Assembly: GCA_002423895.1 (NCBI GenBank)
Contig: DIOL01000024.1
Span: 1-29,271, forward strand
Reading direction: 5' to 3'
Source of the DNA: Bacteroidales bacterium UBA5515
GTDB taxonomy: Bacteria; Bacteroidota; Bacteroidia; Bacteroidales; P3
Length of the DNA: 29,271 nucleotides
In this document: one piece after another, positions 23,095 through 29,271 of the stretch
Position numbering within the stretch: position 1 is the stretch's first letter
Layout: each line of letters begins with the position of its first letter
The notes under the pieces: generated by a model
Databases searched by the model: none
What the model was told of the DNA's origin: nothing
The model's input: the letters and a program-made list of their open reading frames with translations, nothing else
Made by a program: the position numbers and the translations under genes

Positions 23095-24193
23095 TTTCAA
23101 TCCCCTTCTCTGAAATTGTATAAATCTTATGTTCCATATCTGTATTTTCAAATATAGACTCCACCCTACCTAACTGAGTGTCTGTAACAAATACTTGTCC
23201 AAACCTATCGCTTCCAACCAAATGTAAAAGTTGATTTATTCTTTTAAGGTCTAATTTATCAAAAACATCATCCAATAAAAGAATTGGCTTAATCTTAGTT
23301 CTTTTAAAAATATATTCAAATTGAGCCAATTTCAATGCCAAAAGAAAAGATTTCTGTTGTCCTTGAGATGCATATTTCTTTACTCCATTACCATTCATAC
23401 ATAAGCCCAAATCATCTTTATGAATTCCAACAGATGTGTATTTTAATACTCTGTCTCTTTCAAGCGAAAGGTTCAAAAGCTCTTGATAATTATCTGCCAA
23501 CTCATCAGAATCATAGGATATTTCAACTTGTTCTTTTTCTGAAGAAATAAAATTGTAGTAGTATTGGAAAATGGGAGAAAACTCATTAATGAAAGATTTT
23601 CTGCGATTGTGAATTATTGTTCCAAAACTAATCATTTGTTCATCCCAAATTTGAAGCGATTGCAAATTGAAAGTATTGGTTTGATAAAAACTCTTCAATA
23701 ACGCATTTCTTTGTATTAATGCTTTGTTGTATTTAATTAGATTATCTAAATATAGTGTATCAACCTGAGAAATAACCAAATCTAAAAACTTTCTTCTCAA
23801 CTCACTTCCTCCAATAATCAATTCCTGATCTGAAGGAGTTATAATGACCAAAGGTACCTTCCCTATATGTTCAGAAAAACGATTATATTCTTTATCCTCA
23901 CATTTAAAAAGTTTTCTTTCCCCTCTTTTTAAGACACAGGAATACTTTTCTTCTGAATTTTCTTTGAAATTATAAAATCCATGAATTGAAAAGAAATCTT
24001 CATCATATTTAATATTATTGACATCAACCACATTAAAATAACTCTTGCAAAATGACAAATAGTGAATGGCATCAAGTATATTTGTTTTACCAACACCATT
24101 CTCTCCTACCAAGCAATTGACATTAGCACAAAAATTCAATTCTGTCTGAGAAATATTCTTAAAGTTATTTAATTTTAGTTTATTGAGATACAT
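23084..24193 (-). CDS. recF: DNA replication and repair protein RecF
   Basis: SMC-like ATPase that loads RecA at gaps with RecO/RecR. The 369-residue protein has Walker A GENGVGKT (30-37), a signature region KKYASQGQQKSFLLALKLAQFEYI, Walker B PILLLDDVFDKLD and the final VFVTDTQLGRV. I chose ATG 24193 (MYLNKLKLNNFKN), which overlaps the ispH 3' end by 19 bases; the upstream in-frame start adds nine residues without family resemblance. Overlaps on both sides tie it tightly to ispH and the DUF721 gene. The ispH-recF-dciA order indicates one transcript from the promoter at 25110-25139. Confidence 0.95.
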   Translation of the reverse strand: MYLNKLKLNNFKNISQTELNFCANVNCLVGENGVGKTNILDAIHYLSFCKSYFNVVDVNNIKYDEDFFSIHGFYNFKENSEEKYSCVLKRGERKLFKCEDKEYNRFSEHIGKVPLVIITPSDQELIIGGSELRRKFLDLVISQVDTLYLDNLIKYNKALIQRNALLKSFYQTNTFNLQSLQIWDEQMISFGTIIHNRRKSFINEFSPIFQYYYNFISSEKEQVEISYDSDELADNYQELLNLSLERDRVLKYTSVGIHKDDLGLCMNGNGVKKYASQGQQKSFLLALKLAQFEYIFKRTKIKPILLLDDVFDKLDLKRINQLLHLVGSDRFGQVFVTDTQLGRVESIFENTDMEHKIYTISEKGIENEK

Positions 24194-25056
24194 GCATCCA
24201 TTATTTCTTCCATTAACCACCTTGGAGTTGAAGTTGCTCCAGAAATACCAACACTTTCACAACCTTCAAACCATTCTTTTTTAATATCTACCTTATTAGA
24301 TATCAAATATGTTGCTTCTTTATGAGCCTTACATAAATTGTAAAGATACATTCCATTTGAACTGCTTTTCCCACTCACAAACAAAACCACATCAACAGTA
24401 TCAGAAAAATCAATCAACTCCTTTGAACGAGAAGAAACCTTTCCACAAATAGAATTTGTAATAATTACATCATGAGCCTGATTATTATTTTGATTATGCA
24501 ATTTATGTCTTAATTCAATTTCATCACAAATTGCTTTATACTCTTCCTTACTCATGGTAGTTTGAGAAAACAAATGAATTGGCTTGTCAAAGTTAATTAA
24601 ATCCAAATCATCTTTTGAACTTATAACAATTGCTTCATTATTGGTCTGTCCAACCAATCCAACAACTTCTGCATGACCTTTCTTACCATAAATAACCACT
24701 TGCCCACCAATTTCTTTCATCCTCAAATATCCTTTTCTAACATTTTGCTGAAGTTTAAGAACAATTGGGCAAGTTGCATCAATAATCTCAATATTATTTT
24801 CTTGAGCCAGTTTGTATGTTGAAGGAGGTTCTCCATGAGCTCTAATCATTACTTTGGTGTTTTTCAAAGCTTTCATCCTTTCAATATCAATCACCTCCAA
24901 ACCCAACTTTGATAATCTATCAACCTCCATATTATTATGCACAATATCTCCAAGACAATAAAGCTTATCATTGTCCTTAAGTTCTTTCTCAACCAAATTA
25001 ATTGCCGAAACCACTCCAAAGCAAAAACCTGCCAAAGGTTCTATTTTAACTATCAT
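24175..25056 (-). CDS. ispH: 4-hydroxy-3-methylbut-2-enyl diphosphate reductase
   Basis: Last enzyme of the MEP (non-mevalonate) isoprenoid pathway; converts HMBPP to IPP and DMAPP with a [4Fe-4S] cluster. The 293-residue protein has the cluster ligands Cys12 (GFCFGV), Cys96 (IDATCPIV) and Cys204 (NSICGKVSSR), and substrate-binding His41, His74 (RAHGEPP) and His128 (GHAEVVGL). The length is normal. It is the first gene of the overlapping ispH-recF-dciA group and has a good promoter (25110-25139). Confidence 0.95.
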   Translation of the reverse strand: MIVKIEPLAGFCFGVVSAINLVEKELKDNDKLYCLGDIVHNNMEVDRLSKLGLEVIDIERMKALKNTKVMIRAHGEPPSTYKLAQENNIEIIDATCPIVLKLQQNVRKGYLRMKEIGGQVVIYGKKGHAEVVGLVGQTNNEAIVISSKDDLDLINFDKPIHLFSQTTMSKEEYKAICDEIELRHKLHNQNNNQAHDVIITNSICGKVSSRSKELIDFSDTVDVVLFVSGKSSSNGMYLYNLCKAHKEATYLISNKVDIKKEWFEGCESVGISGATSTPRWLMEEIMDACISIN

Positions 25057-25109
25057 TCCCCCAAAAGTCTAAATAATATTATCCAAAAATTGACCCATAA
25101 ATTAACATG

Positions 25110-25139
25110 CAAATATAAATAAAAAACTTATCTAACAAA
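25110..25139 (-). promoter_or_regulatory. Promoter of ispH-recF-dciA
   Basis: Minus strand: TTTG at 25136-25139, an 18-bp spacer, TATATTTG at 25110-25117 followed by CA. It is a near-perfect Bacteroidetes promoter, about 54 bases before the ispH ATG. Confidence 0.8.
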
Positions 25140-25344
25140 ATATTTACCATTCTCTCAACCCAAATTATTATTTATAAAATTTCACCCTATTGCTCCTAAA
25201 ATTCACCTTTCAAATACTCAAAAGGCATAAACTCTCCTCTCAAATTAGAGGGAAAACACCCCAAAAACAGATTTCCACCACATCCAAAACAAATATCCAT
25301 ATATACCAAATAACCAATATGTTATATCATAATAGGCGATTCAC

Positions 25345-25504
25345 TAAAACCATATCGGCGATATGTCAAAAGCGTGACGCCCATAACGGGGTATGCGTTA
25401 TGCCCGTATCGTGATATGCGTTACGCCCGTCTGAGGGTATGCGTTATGGGCGTCACGCAACCTCCATTACGCCGATATCGAACCACCATTACGCCCTTTT
25501 GCTA
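25345..25504. repeat. GC-rich island of 22-23 bp degenerate tandem repeats in a symmetric palindrome
   Basis: In otherwise AT-rich DNA, this block repeats a core near TTACGCCC at 25375 (TGACGCCC), 25398 (TTATGCCC), 25421 (TTACGCCC), 25444 (TTATGGGC), 25467 (TTACGCCG) and 25489 (TTACGCCC), with spacing 23, 23, 23, 23, 22. An earlier unit carries ATATCGGCGATAT, itself a palindrome. A perfect 16-bp inverted repeat GCGTGACGCCCATAAC (25372-25387 with 25443-25458), and outside it ATATCGGCG (25352-25360 with 25470-25478), are placed symmetrically about 25415 with equal 11-base gaps. It lies between the ispH promoter and the terminator of the barrel protein gene, outside any gene. Not a CRISPR: the units touch and diverge, with no spacers. 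Origin and role unknown. Confidence 0.8.
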
Positions 25505-25526
25505 CCATCAAATTGGGCAAATGGTA
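25503..25526 (+). other. Hairpin at the edge of the repeat island
   Basis: TACCAT (25503-25508) and ATGGTA (25521-25526) form six perfect pairs with a 12-base loop. On the plus strand TTTT follows, so it would look like a weak terminator for any plus-strand transcript of the island. Confidence 0.4.
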
Positions 25527-25535
25527 TTTTAATTA

Positions 25536-25569
25536 AAGAAAAAAAGAGGTAAACCATTGGCCTACCTCT
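25536..25569 (-). terminator. Rho-independent terminator of the barrel protein gene
   Basis: On the minus strand AGAGGTA (25569-25563) and TACCTCT (25551-25545) form seven pairs with an 11-base loop. CTTTTTTTCTTT follows at once. It begins 31 bases after the stop at 25600. Confidence 0.85.
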
Positions 25570-25599
25570 ATATATTTTAGTAAAGTAAATCTCTTTATT

Positions 25600-26316
25600 T
25601 TAGAATTTGACTGCTAATCCTGCACCTGCAATTTTTATCCCATCAAATCCAAATTCAATATACATTCCAATATTATCACTAAAGTAGAATTTAAAGCCCA
25701 TCATACTTGTCAACATAGGTCCTGTGTAATTGAAACCAAAACTAGATTCAGTATCATTACCATCAAATTTAACATTCCAAAAACCAGCACTTAAGTTATA
25801 GAAAAATTCAATATTAGAATTAAAATTATAATGCCAAGTAATTTTAGCTCCAGCATAAAGCAATGAGAATTTAGCAGTTGCACTTGCTGAAGTGTCTACT
25901 TCTGTTCCAAGACTACTAAGATCAACATCTGAAGAATTAAATTTCATACCATTATAACCAACCAATGCGCCAACACCAAATGAACTCTTTGTTCCTGACC
26001 AAAAGCAATATTCACCATTTAAAGAAAGTGGAGGTATAGAAGTTGAAGTACCAGGCATTATACTAAAAGGAGAAAGTCCTATTCCAAGTTCTAAAGCAGT
26101 ATTTCCCTTTTGGAAAGCAAGTTCTGCTCCTTTTCTACCTCTACCGCCACGTCTTTTGGCTGGTCTTCTTTTTGGTTTTAACAAAGAGTTATCGTCTTTG
26201 AAAATAGTTTCTGAAGCTTTGTTGGCAAATGCTAAATCATTATCTGCATATGCAGGAATAAAAGATGTAGCTAAAATACATCCTAAAAGAAATAATGATA
26301 AATTTAATTTTCTCAT
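25600..26316 (-). CDS. Small outer-membrane beta-barrel protein with an Arg/Lys-rich segment
   Basis: The 238-residue protein has a signal peptide (MRKLNLSLFLLGCILATS...AYA, cleavage after about 24). Alternating strands ending in an amphipathic C-terminal strand with a final Phe (AGAGLAVKF) fit an outer-membrane barrel of the porin/OprF-like small-barrel type. Between signal and barrel lies a strongly basic stretch, KPKRRPAKRRGGRGRKG (47-63), unusual for a periplasmic segment. No close family is recognised beyond the generic barrel fold. It stands alone, with its own -7 box (26349-26356) and terminator (25536-25569). Function unknown; a role in binding acidic envelope polymers such as LPS is only a guess. 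Confidence 0.7.
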   Translation of the reverse strand: MRKLNLSLFLLGCILATSFIPAYADNDLAFANKASETIFKDDNSLLKPKRRPAKRRGGRGRKGAELAFQKGNTALELGIGLSPFSIMPGTSTSIPPLSLNGEYCFWSGTKSSFGVGALVGYNGMKFNSSDVDLSSLGTEVDTSASATAKFSLLYAGAKITWHYNFNSNIEFFYNLSAGFWNVKFDGNDTESSFGFNYTGPMLTSMMGFKFYFSDNIGMYIEFGFDGIKIAGAGLAVKF

Positions 26317-26348
26317 GATATTTTAGTAATTAATTAATAATTTAGGTG

Positions 26349-26356
26349 CAAAGATA
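26349..26356 (-). promoter_or_regulatory. -7 box of the barrel protein gene
   Basis: TATCTTTG followed by CA on the minus strand, a perfect TAnnTTTG, 32 bases before the start codon. No clear TTTG at -33. Confidence 0.65.
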
Positions 26357-26376
26357 AAAGAAATATTTAATTATAG

Positions 26377-26384
26377 TATATTTG
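26377..26384 (+). promoter_or_regulatory. -7 box of the DUF2156/GNAT/hutI operon
   Basis: TATATTTG followed by CA on the plus strand, about 20 bases before ATG 26405. It stands back to back with the minus-strand -7 box at 26349-26356; the two promoters must overlap. Confidence 0.7.
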
Positions 26385-26404
26385 CACAACGAAAAAATAC
26401 AATT

Positions 26405-27319
26405 ATGATGATTAATTTTAAAAGAATCACACCTGAGGATAAAGAAATTTTTGATTCATTCTACAAATACAAAGATGTAAAGAACTGTGAAACAGCCTTT
26501 GCTAACCTATGTGCTTATGGCTTTGCTTTAAATGGAGAATATGCAATTATTGACAACACACTTGTAACAAGAGTTCATTTTGAATTCAACAAAGTAATAT
26601 GCTATCATTGTCCAATTGGTGAAGGTGATAAAGTTGCAATTATCAAAGAATTAATTAGTGATGCTAAAGATAAAGGCTTTACAATGAAAATGATGATAGA
26701 TTGTCAAGATCTTTTCAGAGAAAACTTTTGCAGCCAATTTACCTGTGAGAAAAGAAGAGATTTCTTCGATTATGTATATTTAAGAGAATCATTAGCTACT
26801 CTATCAGGCAAAAAACTTCAAGCAAAAAGAAATCACGTTAATAAGTTTATGAAAACATATAATTATGAATATTTGAATATTGATTCTTCAAATGTTGATC
26901 GATGTGTTGATTTCGCAAATCGTTGGCTTGATTTTAACATTAAAGAAAATCCTGAGAACGGAGAAGGGTATAAAGAAGAATTGCAAGTAATAAAATATTT
27001 TGCAGAGAATTTTGACAAGTTGGGAATGCTTGGTGGAGCAATTTTGGTTGAAGGGAAAATGGTTGCATTTACACTTGGCTCTAAGGTAAATAATCAAACA
27101 TTCTGCACTCATATTGAAAAAGCCAACAAAGACTACGATGGTGCTTATGCAATTATAAACAAAGAATTTGCAAATCATCTTCCTGAAGAATACATTTATA
27201 TTAATAGAGAAGAAGATATTGGTTTGGAAGGTTTGAGAAAAGCAAAACTATCCTACAATCCAATTGAATTAATTACTAAAACTGTTGCTACTCTAATACA
27301 AGATGGAACAAAAAGTTAA
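26405..27319 (+). CDS. DUF2156 (phosphatidylglycerol lysyltransferase C-terminal-like) protein
   Basis: The 304-residue protein belongs to the DUF2156 family, a tandem GNAT-like fold also found as the aminoacyltransferase domain of MprF. Landmarks are CETAFANLCAYGFALNGEYAIID (28-50), YVYLRESLATLSGKKLQAKRNHVNKF (about 123-148), and VAFTLGSKVNNQTFCTHIEKANKDYDGAYAIINKEFANHL (about 218-257). No transmembrane segments, so it is not MprF itself but a soluble stand-alone form common in Bacteroidetes. It may transfer an amino acid or acyl group; acceptor unknown. Start is ATG 26405 or the adjacent ATG 26408. Its 3' end overlaps the GNAT gene by 17 bases, so translation of the pair is coupled. Confidence 0.82.
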   Translation: MMINFKRITPEDKEIFDSFYKYKDVKNCETAFANLCAYGFALNGEYAIIDNTLVTRVHFEFNKVICYHCPIGEGDKVAIIKELISDAKDKGFTMKMMIDCQDLFRENFCSQFTCEKRRDFFDYVYLRESLATLSGKKLQAKRNHVNKFMKTYNYEYLNIDSSNVDRCVDFANRWLDFNIKENPENGEGYKEELQVIKYFAENFDKLGMLGGAILVEGKMVAFTLGSKVNNQTFCTHIEKANKDYDGAYAIINKEFANHLPEEYIYINREEDIGLEGLRKAKLSYNPIELITKTVATLIQDGTKS

Positions 27320-28025
27320 AGAAATTTGGAATAAATATTTTGGGGATGATTTAGACTTTTTAGACAAGTATTTTTCTGCCTTTTATGAACCTAATAACCT
27401 CGTTATTAATCCAGATATTGAGGAAAAGGGTTTTATTTATATGGCTTTAATTGTTAGGTATGATTATAAATACTACAATGAAATTCTCCCTATTGGTTAT
27501 GTTACAGCTGTTTTAACTAATCCAGAATATAGAAATCAAGGATATTTTAGAATAGCAATGAATAATGTTTTCCAAAAGCTAAAAAAGAATAATTTCCCAA
27601 TCTCATGTCTAATTCCAGCTACAGATGAACTATTAACCACTTACATTAGATATGGATATTCCAATTGTTTCTCAGAAACTAGAGAAGAAAACAATAATAA
27701 ATCAATAATTCATTTTCAAAAAACATTTCAACTTTACAGGGAACTTGGTTACGATATAAGCATATTGAAACCAAACTTGAATGGAATGATTAGAATTATT
27801 GATGTAATAAAGGTAATGGAGCTTTATGCCAAAGCAAATAATGAAATAAAAAAGACATATAAAGTAATTGACAATCAAATAAAAGAAAACAATATTTACA
27901 TAAATATTACAAATGGAAATTCAGAAGTGATTAATAATCCCAAAGATTATGAAGAAATTTCTATTTCCAGTTTAGCTAATTTAATATTTAGTAATAGTTA
28001 TATGGATTTAATGTTTGACAAATAA
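27303..28025 (+). CDS. GNAT acetyltransferase, Eis-like layout
   Basis: The 240-residue protein has an N-terminal acetyltransferase half with motif A-like PIGYVTAVLTNPEYRNQGYFRIAMNNVFQ (about 61-89), followed by LIPATDELLTTYIRYGYSN (about 98-116), as in Eis and related GNAT enzymes. The segment LNGMIRIIDVIKVMELYAKAN (about 159-179) is like the start of the C-terminal SCP2-like domain of Eis; the protein is shorter than Eis (about 400), so it is a compact or truncated form. The acetyl-CoA loop is degenerate (RNQGYF instead of R/QxxGxG/A), so activity is uncertain. It starts inside the DUF2156 gene and ends 15 bases before hutI. Substrate unknown. Confidence 0.75.
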   Translation: MEQKVKEIWNKYFGDDLDFLDKYFSAFYEPNNLVINPDIEEKGFIYMALIVRYDYKYYNEILPIGYVTAVLTNPEYRNQGYFRIAMNNVFQKLKKNNFPISCLIPATDELLTTYIRYGYSNCFSETREENNNKSIIHFQKTFQLYRELGYDISILKPNLNGMIRIIDVIKVMELYAKANNEIKKTYKVIDNQIKENNIYINITNGNSEVINNPKDYEEISISSLANLIFSNSYMDLMFDK

Positions 28026-28040
28026 AAAATTAGATAAAAT

Positions 28041-29271
28041 ATGAAGACTTTAATCAAAAATATCAAAGAATTAGTTCAGGTTGAAGATGAAATTAGAGAA
28101 AAGGTTTGTGGGAAAGACATGGCCGAACTAAACACCATTAAAAATGCATACTTAATCACTGAAGGTGAAAAGATTTTGGATTTTGGTGAAATGAAATCTT
28201 TGAAAGAAGAAAATGCAGATATAGTTATTGATGCCACAAATAGATTAGTATTTCCTTCTTTTTGTGATTCTCACACTCATTTAGTTTATGCTGGAAGCAG
28301 AGAAATTGAATATATAGATAAAATAAAAGGATTGTCATATGAAGAAATAGCTGAAAGAGGTGGTGGAATTCTAAATTCAGCAAAACGTTTGCAAGAAGCC
28401 TCAGAAGACGAACTTTATGAAGATGCTCAAAAACGTTTGGATGAAATAATTAGAATGGGAACTGGTGCTGTTGAAATTAAATCTGGCTATGGCTTAAATA
28501 CTGAAAGTGAATTAAAAATGCTTAGAGTTATTAAGCGTTTAAAAGAAAATTCACCTTTAACTATCAAGTCCAATTTTTTGGGAGCTCATGGTGTTCCTAT
28601 GGAATACAGAGGACGTCAGGGAGAATTTGTTGATTTAGTTATTAATGAAATGATCCCACTGGTTGCAAAGGATAATTTGGCTGATTTTATTGATGTATTT
28701 TGTGATAAGGGATTCTTTACTGTTGAAGAAACAGACAGAATGTTGGCTCAGGGAAGAAAATATGGTATGCGTCCAAAGATTCATGCTAATGAATTAGATT
28801 ATTCAGGTGGTGTTCAAGTTGCAGTTAAGCATGATGCTCTTTCTTGCGATCATTTGGAATTTGTTGGAGATGAAGAAATAAAAGCTTTGCTCAACTCCAA
28901 TACAATGCCAACAGTTTTACCTGGTGCAGCATTCTTTTTAAACATGCAACTGTCTCCAGTTAAAAAGATGATGAATGCAGGATTACCAGTTGCAATGGCA
29001 TCAGATTTTAATCCAGGCTCATCTCCAAGTGGTAATATGCAAACAATTGTTAGTTTTGCTTGCGTTAACTATAGGATGACTCCTCAGGAAGCATTTAATG
29101 CAACAACTATCAATTCTGCTTATGCAATGGGATTAAGCAAAACTCATGGTTCTATAGCTAAGGGAAAGATAGCAAACTTCTACATAACAAAAGAAATTCC
29201 TAATTTGGAATATATGCCTTATTATTATGGAATAAATAAGGTTGATAGAGTATTCCTTAATGGAGTTGAAT
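28041..29271 (+). CDS. hutI: Imidazolonepropionase, 3' end beyond the window
   Basis: Hydrolyses 4-imidazolone-5-propanoate to N-formimino-L-glutamate, third step of histidine degradation. The visible 410 residues are nearly the full family length (about 410-420), so only the last few codons are missing; the frame is open to the window end. Amidohydrolase signatures: metal ligands His78 and His80 in FCDSHTHLVYAG, EIKSGYGLN with the conserved Glu, IKSNFLGAHGVP, PKIHANELDYSGG, ALSCDHLEFV and MASDFNPGSSPS. It starts 15 bases after the GNAT gene and probably shares its promoter (26377-26384). Other hut genes (hutH, hutU) are not in the window. Confidence 0.95.
   Translation, partial: MKTLIKNIKELVQVEDEIREKVCGKDMAELNTIKNAYLITEGEKILDFGEMKSLKEENADIVIDATNRLVFPSFCDSHTHLVYAGSREIEYIDKIKGLSYEEIAERGGGILNSAKRLQEASEDELYEDAQKRLDEIIRMGTGAVEIKSGYGLNTESELKMLRVIKRLKENSPLTIKSNFLGAHGVPMEYRGRQGEFVDLVINEMIPLVAKDNLADFIDVFCDKGFFTVEETDRMLAQGRKYGMRPKIHANELDYSGGVQVAVKHDALSCDHLEFVGDEEIKALLNSNTMPTVLPGAAFFLNMQLSPVKKMMNAGLPVAMASDFNPGSSPSGNMQTIVSFACVNYRMTPQEAFNATTINSAYAMGLSKTHGSIAKGKIANFYITKEIPNLEYMPYYYGINKVDRVFLNGVE

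Noticed and set aside
25190..25414. Open frame on the plus strand running into the repeat island
   Set aside because: No family resemblance and overlaps the tandem repeats; treated as chance.
25345..25504. CRISPR array
   Set aside because: Units abut without distinct spacers, diverge from one another, include inverted units, and no cas genes are nearby.

Overview
AT-rich DNA from a member of the Bacteroidetes, most likely an anaerobic Bacteroidales. Four things point there: promoters of the Bacteroidetes type (a TAnnTTTG -7 box, several followed by CA, some with TTTG about 19 bp upstream); almost no Shine-Dalgarno sequences (grpE is the exception); families such as the OstA-like protein, the PepSY-like protein, DUF5672 and the DUF2156/GNAT pair; and two ferredoxin-containing MinD-type ATPases with NifX-like proteins, which are typical of anaerobes. 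The species cannot be named from the sequence alone.

Layout. Everything from 833 to 26316 is on the minus strand, so it reads from high to low coordinates; 26405 to the end is on the plus strand. (1) 732-6633: purA, PepSY-like, OstA-like, grpE, dnaJ, closely spaced and closed by a strong terminator. (2) 6710-8788: a BadF/N-acetylglucosamine-kinase-type kinase with its own promoter, and an orphan ATP-grasp enzyme. (3) 8898-13377: a cluster resembling the Desulfovibrio 'orange protein' clusters: DUF134 regulator, NifX-like, DUF5320, NifX-like, two MinD ATPases with 2x[4Fe-4S] inserts, a short Mrp, and a hot-dog thioesterase. Its promoter carries a perfect operator-like palindrome. (4) 13400-14290: about 0.9 kb without genes but full of hairpins. 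(5) 14298-16304: fabG plus a methionine gamma-lyase-like PLP enzyme. (6) 16372-22719: surface glycan genes (GT2, Gtf3-like GT, DUF5672, methyltransferase, UDP-glucuronate decarboxylase, Wzx-type flippase). (7) 22765-25139: ispH, recF, DUF721, overlapping. (8) 25345-25504: a GC-rich island of 22-23 bp tandem repeats inside a symmetric palindrome. (9) 25600-26316: a small outer-membrane barrel with an Arg/Lys-rich segment. (10) 26377-end: a plus-strand operon of DUF2156, Eis-like GNAT and hutI (the last few codons lie beyond the window).

The coding genes are mostly conserved housekeeping or envelope functions. The parts least explained by known families are the hairpin-rich gap at 13541-14283, the GC-rich repeat island at 25345-25504, and the exact role of the MinD/NifX/DUF134 cluster. 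None can be called a new system from sequence alone; each has a decisive test listed in the findings.
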